Assembly (NCBI RefSeq): GCF_048572895.1
Contig: NZ_CP183878.1
Coordinates: 744,001-808,000 of the forward strand
From: Psychrobacillus sp048572895
Lineage (GTDB): Bacteria; Bacillota; Bacilli; Bacillales_A; Planococcaceae
Length of the DNA: 64,000 nucleotides
Reading direction: 5' to 3'
The notes below the pieces were generated by a model. It saw only the letters and a list, made by a program, of their open reading frames with translations, did not search any database and was not told the DNA's origin. Below are positions 43,045 to 52,328 of the stretch, in pieces (position 1 is the stretch's first letter; every line of letters begins with the position of its first letter). Position numbers and translations under genes: made by a program.

Positions 43045-43513
43045 GAAAATCATTGCAATCTTTAGTTTAACTGTAGTTTTAGCCGCGGGAACATTTGCAG
43101 GAAATACAGAAGCAGCAAGCACTGTAGCATCCAATGAAATAGTATCAAGTGCGAAAAGTTTAGTAGGAATTAAATATAGTTATGGTGGAACAACGAAGGC
43201 AGGTTTTGATTGTTCAGGTTATATCGGATACGTTTATAAAAGCAAAGGAATTTATTTAGCAAGAACTGCAGCAGGAATGTACAACTCTGGAAAAGCGGTA
43301 AATAAAGCAAACTTAGCAGTGGGAGACTTAGTTTTCTTCAATACAACTGGTAAAGGCGTATCCCATGTTGGTATGTACATAGGTAGCGGTAAATTCATCC
43401 ATGCTTCGACATCTAAAGGCGTTCGCGTTGATAAATTAAATGACCCTTATTACTGGGGCAAAAAATACGTTGGCGCTAAAAGAGTAGCGACTGTAACAGT
43501 AGCAAAAAAATAA
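43028..43513 (+). CDS. Secreted NlpC/P60 cell-wall endopeptidase
   Basis: 161 residues. Signal peptide (LFKKIIAIFSLTVVLAAGTFAGNTEA) followed directly by an NlpC/P60 domain. The nucleophile is Cys in GFDCSGYIGY, the base His is in GVSHVGMYIG, and the third polar residue is His in FIHASTS. There is no LysM or SH3 anchor, so it is a minimal hydrolase of gamma-D-Glu-diaminopimelate bonds. TTG 43028 has GGAGG 10 nt upstream. WalR-type boxes upstream point to control by cell-wall status. Confidence 0.9.
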   Translation: MTSLFKKIIAIFSLTVVLAAGTFAGNTEAASTVASNEIVSSAKSLVGIKYSYGGTTKAGFDCSGYIGYVYKSKGIYLARTAAGMYNSGKAVNKANLAVGDLVFFNTTGKGVSHVGMYIGSGKFIHASTSKGVRVDKLNDPYYWGKKYVGAKRVATVTVAKK

Positions 43514-43524
43514 TTTTAAATTCA

Positions 43525-43556
43525 AACGTTTCAGCTCATAGCTGAAACGTTTTTTC
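43525..43556 (+). terminator. Rho-independent terminator
   Basis: AACGTTTCAGC with GCTGAAACGTT and TTTTTT. Confidence 0.95.
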
Positions 43557-43594
43557 TTAAAGAATAATAAAAATAAAAGTGTGGTGGTGATTTT

Positions 43595-44719
43595 ATGAAA
43601 ATTGTTATTAGCCCTGATTCCTTCAAGGGTTCTTTATCTGCTTTAGAAGCAGCTCAGGAGATGGATAAAGCCATCAAGGAAATTAATCCGTCCATCGAAA
43701 CTGTGTTACTGCCAGTTGCAGACGGTGGTGAAGGAACGCTAGATGCACTTATTGCGGCAACTCATGGAAGTATTACTCAAGTGGAGGTTCATGATCCTTT
43801 AGGTCGTCTAATACAAGTGGATTATGGAGTCCTTGGCGACGGAGAGACCTGTGTGATAGAAGTGGCGAGAGCATCAGGTATTACTCTTTTAGAGGAAAAG
43901 GAGAAAAATCCTTTAGTTGCATCCACGTTCGGAACTGGAGAGCTTATTCTTCATGCACTTAACTTGGGATATAAGAAGTTCATAATAGGGCTGGGCGGTA
44001 GTGCAACAAATGATGGAGGAACAGGGATGCTGCGTGCTTTAGGCATGAAATTCCTCAGTAAAAACGGAGAAGAACTTGCATCTGAACCCCGGTTTTTAAA
44101 CGATTTATATGAGATTGATGATTCAGCTTTTGATACAAGGGTAAAAGAATGCCATTTTAACATTGCTTCTGATGTGGATAACCCCTTCGTAGGATTAAAA
44201 GGTGCAACTGTAATATTTGGTCCGCAAAAAGGAGCGACACCAAATATGTGTAAAGAGCTTGAAGAGAATTTAGTCCATTTAGCAAATAAAATAGAAGAAG
44301 TCACGAACATTTCACTACACAACTTATCAGGTGCGGGGGCAGCTGGTGGTCTAGGTGGAGCATTTCTAGCATTTTTTCCAGTCCATATGAAGCCAGGCAT
44401 TGAAGTGGTGATGGAAGCAATAAATTTTCAAATGCAAATTGAAGGTGCAGATTTCATAATTACAGGTGAAGGTAAATCGGACCAACAAACACTTTATGGA
44501 AAAGCACCTATTGGCATAGCCAAAATTGCAAATAAACATGGCATCCCGGTTATCTTAATCTCTGGATTTATTGAGCCGGAAAGTATTCCGGACCTATCGA
44601 CCTGTTTCACAAAACTTGTAAGTATAGTAAATACGTCAATTTCTGTTGAAGAATCTTTGAGAAGACCTTCTTATTATCTAAGAGAGAGATTAAAAGAAAC
44701 AATGGAATCGATTGTATAA
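43595..44719 (+). CDS. Glycerate kinase (GarK/GlxK family)
   Basis: A 374-residue class II glycerate kinase that phosphorylates glycerate using ATP. Family marks: start KIVISPDSFKGSLSALEAA, PVADGGEGTLDAL, GLGGSATNDGGTGML, and GAGAAGGLGGAFLAFF, then TGEGKSDQQTLYGKAP. The product (2- or 3-phosphoglycerate) is not decided by sequence. ATG follows GTGGTGGTGAT. It is monocistronic. Confidence 0.92.
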   Translation: MKIVISPDSFKGSLSALEAAQEMDKAIKEINPSIETVLLPVADGGEGTLDALIAATHGSITQVEVHDPLGRLIQVDYGVLGDGETCVIEVARASGITLLEEKEKNPLVASTFGTGELILHALNLGYKKFIIGLGGSATNDGGTGMLRALGMKFLSKNGEELASEPRFLNDLYEIDDSAFDTRVKECHFNIASDVDNPFVGLKGATVIFGPQKGATPNMCKELEENLVHLANKIEEVTNISLHNLSGAGAAGGLGGAFLAFFPVHMKPGIEVVMEAINFQMQIEGADFIITGEGKSDQQTLYGKAPIGIAKIANKHGIPVILISGFIEPESIPDLSTCFTKLVSIVNTSISVEESLRRPSYYLRERLKETMESIV

Positions 44720-44743
44720 GATGATGCCAATATATATAGAACA

Positions 44744-44789
44744 AAAGCAAAAACCGATTCTCATTTTTACTAGAATCGGTTTTTGCTTT
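44744..44789. terminator. Bidirectional terminator
   Basis: AAAGCAAAAACCGATTCT and AGAATCGGTTTTTGCTTT form an 18-bp perfect stem between convergent glycerate kinase and SLH-VWA genes. Confidence 0.95.
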
Positions 44790-47043
44790 ACTTAATTGTT
44801 ACTGGTATTGTTCCAACACGATTTCCAGATGCATCATAGCCTATAAACATTCCTTCTGAGAAGAGGGAAAGATCTATAATTTCATCTAATTTTTTTTCAA
44901 GAGCAAAATAGTTTTGTCCTCGATAAATTAGTTCATAATCAATATCCCCCTCTAAAGAGGAGAACCGAACAATAACTCTCTCCACATCACCACAGCCCTT
45001 ATCAATAAATGTATTCATATAAAAGTTTGATGGTGTGGACTTAATCGTCGGTGAGATAAATCCTTGGTTATAATTTGAGCACCCAGGTGGATGCGTTTCG
45101 CAAGTTACTTCGTCCAGAATAGATTGATAAGTAGAGGCAAGATCTACATTTTTTTCTACGTGATAATAACTTCCACCCGTACTATTTGCAATTTGCTCCA
45201 ATAAAGGTTCATTTAATTGATTTGCGGAACCAAGTCCAATTGTGAATATCTTAATATTTTTATCTTTTGCTTTTTGAAGTGATGAAAGTATTTTACTAGT
45301 GCTAGATTTTCCGTCGGTTAATAAAATAGCAATTTTTGGAGTAGAATCATTTGAAAACTTGTTAATAGCTAAGTCTAATCCATCTGCAATATTAGTTCCA
45401 CCAGATTGACCAACATTTACAAAGGTAGAACCAACATAACTAGCCGAACCTTGGGCTAAGAAGTGTCCTTTAGAATTAAAATGAGCACCGATGTTTGTAG
45501 GAGCATGAAGAGCAGAAATGAACTCTTGAGATTTAGACACTCTTAATCGTTCACGGTCACTTCTTTTCATACTACCTGACGAATCGATAATAAAACCAAC
45601 TTCAAAATTTCTTGGGCAGCTATTGTCGGTCGTAAGAGGACGATCAATTGGAATCTGATGACTATGCGTCTTATTTACAATAGAAGATAATTCGCTTGAG
45701 TATCTTGGATCCTTCACAGAAATCCTTGCACTCAAGGAGGCATCACCCCAGTTGTAAGAACTAACACTAGTACGGGCAACACCATTGACAAAGCTTACTT
45801 CTTTATTTGCCAAAGAAAGATTGGATGAATTGAAGACTACTTTCCCTTTATAATCAGAAATTACTTGACCACCGGGTAGGACAATAGTAGCTTTTATGGA
45901 GACTAATCCATCTTTATTATTATTTTCAACTACATGCTCAAGACGTAATTCTGCTTGTGGTACATAGGTAATATTCACGTTTACTGGTGTTCTGTAGCAG
46001 GACATGTTTATATCATTGCTTCTGTTATCGCTAACTTTAAAGGAAATTGTATCAACTACAGTTTTAGTTGATTTTTTTGCTGTAATTTCTGCAGTTAAAT
46101 CAGCTCCATCCGTGTACAGAAGAGGGGAACCAGAAACCTTTTCACTTTTTTCATTTGTAATAACTGCTCCAGACTTGGATGTAATTACAAATGGGATGGA
46201 TTCATCGTAAGAAATATTATTTCCATAGCAGTCCTTTAATATTATCGTTACAAATGACGAGTCTACACCGTTTGCAATAAGTGTAGGGGATTCGATATCC
46301 AGACTTGCTATACGCACATCATGAGTGGAAGATGGCGTTTTTGCAGGCTCTTCAGAACTAGGTGTAGGAAAAACAATCGTTCCTCCATCTGGAAAATCAG
46401 TTGGTAATTCACTTGCTACATTGTCCTTACCAGTAGGAGCACTACGTAGACCTTTTATACTGAAGGTTCCTCGTTTTGCTATTCTATTTAGAAATACGGT
46501 TGCATCTGCACGAGCCAGTGTGCGCGATGGTTTAAAATCTTCATATGTTTTTTTACCATTCGTTCCTGTAGATAAATTTTGCGTGTACAAATATTGGACA
46601 GCATAGGTTTCTGTGAGGTCATAGCCGTCAATAGCAGCGATAATTCGTGCAAACTGACCTCTAGTTACCGCTTTTCCTCTTATTTGTGTATTAGTATACC
46701 CATTTACTGGCATATTTTTACTTTTGAAATATCGATAATATCCAGATGCGCTATCCTCATTTTTCTTAGCTACATAAGGAGAGATTGCCTTATAGGTAGT
46801 ATCAAATTTGGATAATACGGAAACTAACTGAGATTCTGTGATTTCTTTCTGTGGACCAAAAGTTCCATCGGGATATCCTTGCATTATGCCAGCTTTAGTT
46901 GCCCATTCAATCGATGGATATGCCCAAAAATCATTTTTGATATCTTTGTATAGACTAGCAGCACTTGTACTTTCCTGTGTAAATGGTATTGCTAGAAACA
47001 AAACAATAAATAGAAGTAATGACCGTAAAGTAGTTTTTTTCAT
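44788..47043 (-). CDS. SLH-anchored surface protein with VWA domain
   Basis: 751 residues. The signal peptide ends near STSAAS. Three N-terminal SLH repeats (about 30-200; YPDGTFGPQKEITESQL, and the RADATVFLNRIAKRG end) anchor it to secondary cell-wall polymer. Next is a Ser/Pro linker, then invasin-type Ig-like repeats (SPTLIANGVDSSFVTIILKD, about 255-480). A VWA domain follows with a MIDAS set DSSGS, the T of TNIADGLD and D of LLTDGKS (about 500-680), then a beta-rich tail. Likely adhesion or matrix binding. It is 17 bp after another SLH protein gene. ATG has GAAAGGAA upstream. Confidence 0.88.
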   Translation of the reverse strand: MKKTTLRSLLLFIVLFLAIPFTQESTSAASLYKDIKNDFWAYPSIEWATKAGIMQGYPDGTFGPQKEITESQLVSVLSKFDTTYKAISPYVAKKNEDSASGYYRYFKSKNMPVNGYTNTQIRGKAVTRGQFARIIAAIDGYDLTETYAVQYLYTQNLSTGTNGKKTYEDFKPSRTLARADATVFLNRIAKRGTFSIKGLRSAPTGKDNVASELPTDFPDGGTIVFPTPSSEEPAKTPSSTHDVRIASLDIESPTLIANGVDSSFVTIILKDCYGNNISYDESIPFVITSKSGAVITNEKSEKVSGSPLLYTDGADLTAEITAKKSTKTVVDTISFKVSDNRSNDINMSCYRTPVNVNITYVPQAELRLEHVVENNNKDGLVSIKATIVLPGGQVISDYKGKVVFNSSNLSLANKEVSFVNGVARTSVSSYNWGDASLSARISVKDPRYSSELSSIVNKTHSHQIPIDRPLTTDNSCPRNFEVGFIIDSSGSMKRSDRERLRVSKSQEFISALHAPTNIGAHFNSKGHFLAQGSASYVGSTFVNVGQSGGTNIADGLDLAINKFSNDSTPKIAILLTDGKSSTSKILSSLQKAKDKNIKIFTIGLGSANQLNEPLLEQIANSTGGSYYHVEKNVDLASTYQSILDEVTCETHPPGCSNYNQGFISPTIKSTPSNFYMNTFIDKGCGDVERVIVRFSSLEGDIDYELIYRGQNYFALEKKLDEIIDLSLFSEGMFIGYDASGNRVGTIPVTIK

Positions 47044-47060
47044 CTAATTATTCCTTTCTA

Positions 47061-48539
47061 TCAGTCAAAGAAGAGCATGTCATCTCGATAGTTTTGTTTT
47101 AGATCGGACTCTAAGAAGGTTAAAAATCTAGAAATCATTGCGGAAGATTGCGCTCTTGTAAGAGATTGATTTGGATTGAAACGGTTCTTTTCATCTCCAT
47201 TAATAAGTCCTAGCTCTGTTGCAACATACACACTATCTTTGGCATAGGCAGGTATAATCTTGTCATCAGCATAGTTAGTAGTGAATCCAGGACTTGGAGC
47301 ACGTCCTTCCATTCCTAAAGCTCGTACAAGAATCGCCACCGCTTGAGCTCTTTTAATGGGTTGGTTTGGACCAAATGAATTTGGATTAACTCCATTAATG
47401 ATTCCTTTTTCAACAGCACTTTCAATGTATGGATAATCGGGATGTTTAGGATCAAGATCAGCAAAAATAGCCTTTTTCGAAGCAGCTTTCTTTTGAGGTT
47501 CTTCAAAAACCCGTAAGTTAACAGCCTTTAACACACCTACTGTAAATTGGTATCTCACCATTGGAGTATTGGGAGAAAAAAATTGACTTGCTTCATCAAA
47601 AATACCTAATGAATATAACTTCTCTATATCACTCTTAGCCCAATGATTCGATAAGTCACGAAATTTCGGCACAATTAGACGATCGATTTTTGGAACATTA
47701 ACTTGATTGAGATGAATAACACCCTTTGTAACTTTTGGATGGATAACACCCTTGGAATCTGTATAACTAGTAGCAAAGGGAATATCATAATTGTATTCAG
47801 AAATCATATTACTGGAGCTAATAACAGAATGTCCTCCAACAAAGCTTGAGAAGGAAGGAGTATTCGGCTCATATTGAAGTGTTCGTGATTTGCTATCAGA
47901 AACCTTACTTGTAATATAAGCAGTGCCTTTACTTGTATTTATCTCAAAATCTAGTAGCTGTGTCTCCGTAGCTCCCCAGAAGTTTTTATAGCCCACGTCT
48001 CTTCCATTTAGAAACACGGTAATGGTTTCTGTATTTTTAGCACCCTTTGCTTTTTTTAAATATATTTTTCTTCCGACTACATTCCCAGAATAGTAATCAC
48101 TAGCTGGGCGATTATCAATTACAGATGCTTGAGAGAATTGATAATCATCTAATGTATAAGTATCCCCATCAATTGTTACTTTTTCTGAGTAGCTTTTTAT
48201 AGCAGTATTGGAGGTTGTTTGTCCTTTATCAAGATGTGCTTCTAAAGTCGAAACGTATGACATGCTTCTAGTTAGTTTATCTCCATTGGGATTAGAAAGA
48301 TTGAACTTGTATGTAGTTGTAACTTGGTTTTTACTTGCTTTCTCTGAAATGGTAGCTTTTCCACTAAATTTAATAGGAGCCCCTGATAAGAAGAAAACCT
48401 CTTCATACGTATACTCGTTCAGGACACCACCGTTAAAATCTGGTGCCTTTGCTTTTGTCTCTGTATTAAAGAGAATTAGTGATAAAAATATGGCTACTAA
48501 AGAGATAGATATCCGTTTAATGCTTGATTTCTTTTTAAT
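47061..48539 (-). CDS. SLH-domain surface protein with an apparent ATT start codon
   Basis: From ATT 48539 the product is 492 residues with a clear signal peptide (KKKSSIKRISISLVAIFLSL ... ETKAKA). The C-terminus has three SLH repeats (about residues 290-480; NHWAKSDIEKLYSLGIF, YPYIESAVEKGIINGV, YVATELGLINGDE). The first ATG in frame (48263) would drop the signal peptide, and the frame has no ATG, GTG or TTG between a TGA just upstream and that ATG. GAGGG lies 6 nt before the ATT. Either ATT is used or the start codon is mutated. It is co-directional with, and 17 bp before, the SLH-VWA gene. Confidence 0.75.
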   Translation of the reverse strand: MKKKSSIKRISISLVAIFLSLILFNTETKAKAPDFNGGVLNEYTYEEVFFLSGAPIKFSGKATISEKASKNQVTTTYKFNLSNPNGDKLTRSMSYVSTLEAHLDKGQTTSNTAIKSYSEKVTIDGDTYTLDDYQFSQASVIDNRPASDYYSGNVVGRKIYLKKAKGAKNTETITVFLNGRDVGYKNFWGATETQLLDFEINTSKGTAYITSKVSDSKSRTLQYEPNTPSFSSFVGGHSVISSSNMISEYNYDIPFATSYTDSKGVIHPKVTKGVIHLNQVNVPKIDRLIVPKFRDLSNHWAKSDIEKLYSLGIFDEASQFFSPNTPMVRYQFTVGVLKAVNLRVFEEPQKKAASKKAIFADLDPKHPDYPYIESAVEKGIINGVNPNSFGPNQPIKRAQAVAILVRALGMEGRAPSPGFTTNYADDKIIPAYAKDSVYVATELGLINGDEKNRFNPNQSLTRAQSSAMISRFLTFLESDLKQNYRDDMLFFD

Positions 48540-48567
48540 TGTAAACCCTCATCTCATGTTAAAGTTG

Positions 48568-48601
48568 AATCGACATATAGTTTAGTAACTGTATGTCGAT
48601 T
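48568..48601 (-). repeat. Inverted repeat in the leader of the ATT-start gene
   Basis: AATCGACATA (48568-48577) and TATGTCGATT (48592-48601), 10-bp perfect arms with 14-nt loop, 29 bp upstream of the ATT codon. It could be a 5' leader hairpin or operator. Confidence 0.5.
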
Positions 48602-48696
48602 ATTTATGTTTTAGTAAATAATAAAATCTACGGCATGTGGATAACTTATACAAGTGATTATCCGTCAAGACTCCAGCGATTTTCGCTTTTGTTCAA

Positions 48697-49313
48697 AAAA
48701 GTATATAAAAAGCTGCATGAACACTGGTTTTATGGAACTTTTAAGAATGAATAATATTACTGATTTCCGTTACATGTGGACGCTTTCCGCGGGCGAGGCC
48801 GAGCCTCCTCAGTCAGGCGCTACGCTTCTTCCCTGTGGGTCTCGACTTTCTCGCTTATCCCGCTGGAGTCGCCACATTTCACTTCAATCAACATATAGTG
48901 TAGTTCTCCACTCTGAGATTTAGCAAAGCATATCGCTTAGATGACAATAGTAGTAAAAGTTTATAGAGGGATAAAACCGTCCATCCGGTTAGGAATACTA
49001 CTTTATCATGAAAGAAGAAAGTGGATATTCTTTTAACTGAGTCCATCTCATCCTTACTTATTTGAAGATAAAACACGTATATTTAGGTGGTTTTATATCC
49101 AATTATTCGTTTATAAAAAGTGGAACTAGTTGATTGGAGCGCAGAGCGGCGACTCCAGTGGGAACAGCGCGAGCTGAAGACCCTGGACTGAGCGTAAGCG
49201 AGGGAAGCGGCTGAAGCCGTGCCCACGGAAAGCGTCCGCTCGTAGCGGAAACCAACGGCATATCTACGTATCAGTTCTTAAAGGACTGGGCGTCTCTTGC
49301 CTGGTTTTTCTTA
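48697..49313 (+). repeat. Dispersed palindromic repeat, copy 3 (mosaic)
   Basis: It starts like the other copies (AAAGTATATAAAAA, GAATGAATAATATTACTGATTTCCG), has module A with a type I core (about 48770-48890) and the GCATATCGCTTAGATGA motif. Module B is absent. Instead a second module A lies in reverse orientation at about 49130-49253 (GTTGATTGGAGC ... GGAAAGCGTCCGC). The end sequence GCCTGGTTTTTCTTATTA is kept. Confidence 0.8.
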
Positions 49314-50951
49314 TTAATCTACAAAAATTAGTCGACCTTTAATAATCGATTCATGAATTATAAACAATCTATCATTTGGCTTTAAGTCATTAACAGAAAT
49401 TACTTTTCCTTCTTTAATAATAGTTGCTTGTTCTATATTCATATTGTATATTTTTCCTGCTTCTTTCCATATACCACTTTGCCACTGACTAACGTTTTGG
49501 ACACGAATAGTTGTCCCACCTATTGTGCTTTCTAAACGACCGACAGACACTAAATTGGAAATAGGTGATGAGCTTCCTACGATATGACTAGCAACAATTT
49601 GATTGTTCTTTACGTAAAAGTATCCATACTTCCCAATTCTCTCATCCATTTCATTCCTAGGAACTACTTTTAGTGTGGCACGTCTAAAGTCTTCCACCAC
49701 ATTAGTGTCGTCACTAAAGTTAAGTGTTATCGTATCGGCATTAGACCAATAATTATTTGATAATTTTTTTGCATTGTTTATGATTAAATTGTATGTTCCG
49801 GTAGAAACAATTTTTCCAAAGTAGACGGTGTGATCTGCAAGGTTTGGACTCATGAATCCATCATTGGTAATGTGAATAACATTTGCAAATTTGCTAGTGC
49901 TCGGGCCGTCAGTCACCACAAAAGCAGTTCCGCTTGATTGTAGACTATAAGAATCTACTAATCTTCCATTTCGGATAAGAATGGAACCGTCATGATAAGG
50001 TAATAATCCTACATTTCTTAATCCTATTTTTTTGATAGATGTGTTAATAGAAGTCATAGGTTCATAATATGTGCGTTCATTATCTCGCTTAATAACCATC
50101 TTTTGTATTACTTCTTTTCCAAATTGCTTTACAGTAACATAGTAAACATCATCGTATGTATAGTATCGTAATTGATCCTGTTTAATTTGCTTGTTTCCTA
50201 CGTATATCGGAGTTTTATTAGTGAAAGTTTTAGCGGTATTATCTATGGAAATTTGTGATTGCCATTTCCAATCTCGAAAAATTTGTTCATCATTTACGAT
50301 TAATTTGTTTTGGATAGGATCAATCTTCTGTATTTTACCTTTATACAGATTTTCTATAACCTCTCCTTGAGTATTTATATCTACAGAAGTAATAATTTTA
50401 GAGTCATACTCGTCTATTTTTAATTTTATTCGATCTCCTTCATACAAAACGCTAAGATCAGATATCTTTGTATCTTTATAAAACTCAGTATCGTTATTTA
50501 TATAGTAAGTTTTAGAGATTCCGCTATCTAATCTAACCGAAAGAAAGGTTCCTTTTTTGTCGATTCTGTTTATTGTTCCTGAAAATGATTTGCCAATTGC
50601 ATCCGTATTTTCTTGTGATACATATGATGTACCACGAAGTTCCACTACCTTGCCTAAGTTAACATCTGCTTCTAGTGCCATGCCTATTTTAAAAGCATCA
50701 ATAGATGTTGGAAGAGAGTTTACTGAAAGTCTAGTATACTTATCGATTTTAAGAGTCAATTGTTTGTTTTTATTATTTTTAATGGTAATTGACTTGAGAT
50801 GTTTTTGAGATGAGCCATCACTCTGCTTAACAGTCTCAAAAGTTACATTATCAAAGTTTCCTTTAATTAGTGTTGCTCCAAATGTTTCGGATGGTAAAAA
50901 AAGTAAAGTACACAGAAACAGAATTGGGATGAATAATAACTTCTTGAACAA
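49314..50951 (-). CDS. Large secreted protein of unknown function
   Basis: 545 residues with signal peptide LFIPILFLCTLLFLPSETFG. The mature part has repeated short beta-rich segments of the kind SGTINRIDKKGTFLSVRLDSG, YKGKIQKIDPIQNKLIVNDE and YFGKIVSTGTYNLIINNAK, each a G-x-I-x-x-I-D/S pattern, suggesting four or more small beta-barrel repeats (DUF5666/OB-like). No SLH or sortase anchor. TTG has GAGGAGGAG upstream. It is the first of three co-directional surface-protein genes, separated from the next by repeat copy 3. Confidence 0.65.
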   Translation of the reverse strand: MFKKLLFIPILFLCTLLFLPSETFGATLIKGNFDNVTFETVKQSDGSSQKHLKSITIKNNKNKQLTLKIDKYTRLSVNSLPTSIDAFKIGMALEADVNLGKVVELRGTSYVSQENTDAIGKSFSGTINRIDKKGTFLSVRLDSGISKTYYINNDTEFYKDTKISDLSVLYEGDRIKLKIDEYDSKIITSVDINTQGEVIENLYKGKIQKIDPIQNKLIVNDEQIFRDWKWQSQISIDNTAKTFTNKTPIYVGNKQIKQDQLRYYTYDDVYYVTVKQFGKEVIQKMVIKRDNERTYYEPMTSINTSIKKIGLRNVGLLPYHDGSILIRNGRLVDSYSLQSSGTAFVVTDGPSTSKFANVIHITNDGFMSPNLADHTVYFGKIVSTGTYNLIINNAKKLSNNYWSNADTITLNFSDDTNVVEDFRRATLKVVPRNEMDERIGKYGYFYVKNNQIVASHIVGSSSPISNLVSVGRLESTIGGTTIRVQNVSQWQSGIWKEAGKIYNMNIEQATIIKEGKVISVNDLKPNDRLFIIHESIIKGRLIFVD

Positions 50952-51185
50952 ATTTTCTCCTCCTCATAATTTATAAATAGTCCTAGACGTTATATCGACT
51001 AATAATCTAGGTTTGTTATAAGAATTGGAAATTTTATAGTATAAATCAAAATTGTATAAAATTTTTTGAAAATAATTTCAAAAAGCTATTTCTAATTTTC
51101 GTAAAAGTAGTATAATTGCATATAATATATTGCACATTTAAAATCGTTGCAATTTAATAATTTTACTTGATAGGGGAAACATATT

Positions 51186-52262
51186 ATGAGTAATCTAAAA
51201 ATTCAGTTTACTGAAAATGAAATGAAGAACGAGAAAACACCAGCAGACCAGCTAGTGTTTGGGACCAAATTTACAGATCATATGTTTATCGCCGATTATA
51301 CTGAAGGAACAGGCTGGCATGATCATCGTATCGTCCCTTATCAGCCACTTACATTAGATCCATCTGCATCTATATTACATTATGGCCAAACGATTTTTGA
51401 GGGAATGAAAGCTTATTTATCGGAGGATGGAATCGTTCGCCTGTTCCGTCCAGAACAAAATATGAAACGTATGAATAATTCAGCTGATCGCCTAAGCATG
51501 CCACAAATAGAAGAAGAATTAGCAATTGAGGCTTTAAAACAATTAATTCAATTAGACAAAGAGTGGATTCCTACAGAGCCTGGAACATCTCTTTATATCA
51601 GACCTTTTATGATTGCAACGGAAGCACATCTTGGGGTATCAGCTTCTAAAACATATAGCTTCATCATTATCATGTCACCAGTTGGTTCTTATTATAAAGA
51701 AGGTATTCACCCAGTGAAAATATTAGTGGAAAGTGAATATGTTCGAGCAGTTGCTGGTGGTACTGGAACAGCTAAAACTGCAGGTAACTATGCCTCTAGC
51801 TTAAAAGCACAGGAAGTAGCGGATCGTGAAGGGTACGCACAGGTTTTATGGTTAGATGGACTTGAGAGAAAGTATATTGAAGAAGTAGGAAGTATGAATG
51901 TGTTTTTCAAAATTGATGGGGAAGTAGTTACTCCAGCTTTAAATGGTAGTATTTTAGATGGTATTACGAGAAAATCTATCATTGAATTATTAAAGTATTG
52001 GGGTGTTCCAATTACAGAACGTAAAGTTTCAATGGAAGAAATTCGTGAAGCTTACTTGAAAGGTAAACTGGACGAAGCTTTTGGAACTGGTACCGCTGCT
52101 GTTATTTCACCAATTGGAGAATTACGCTGGAAAGGTGAGTTATTCTACGTAAATAACGGAGAAACAGGAGAGCTTTCCCAAAAGTTATATGATACATTAA
52201 CTGGAATTCAACGCGGCATTATCGAAGATCCTTTTGGCTGGGTTGTTGAGGTAGAAAAATAA
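51186..52262 (+). CDS. ilvE: Branched-chain amino acid aminotransferase
   Basis: A 358-residue fold-type IV PLP enzyme, interconverting Leu/Ile/Val and their 2-keto acids. Marks: LHYGQTIFEGMKAY, RLSMP with RPFMIATE, the PLP lysine in GTAKTAGNYASSL, and the C-terminal EAFGTGTAAVISPIG that binds phosphate. The length fits the class II (YbgE/YwaA-type) BCATs of Bacillus. ATG follows AGGGGAAA. Confidence 0.93.
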   Translation: MSNLKIQFTENEMKNEKTPADQLVFGTKFTDHMFIADYTEGTGWHDHRIVPYQPLTLDPSASILHYGQTIFEGMKAYLSEDGIVRLFRPEQNMKRMNNSADRLSMPQIEEELAIEALKQLIQLDKEWIPTEPGTSLYIRPFMIATEAHLGVSASKTYSFIIIMSPVGSYYKEGIHPVKILVESEYVRAVAGGTGTAKTAGNYASSLKAQEVADREGYAQVLWLDGLERKYIEEVGSMNVFFKIDGEVVTPALNGSILDGITRKSIIELLKYWGVPITERKVSMEEIREAYLKGKLDEAFGTGTAAVISPIGELRWKGELFYVNNGETGELSQKLYDTLTGIQRGIIEDPFGWVVEVEK

Positions 52263-52272
52263 TGTTTTACTA

Positions 52273-52303
52273 GTCGCTTCTCTTCACCGAGAGGCGATCA
52301 TTT
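52273..52303 (+). terminator. Weak terminator after ilvE
   Basis: TCGCTTCTC with GAGAGGCGA (one G-T pair), then TCATTTTG. Confidence 0.5.
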
Positions 52304-52328
52304 TGTTTAGACAGAACGGAGAATAACG

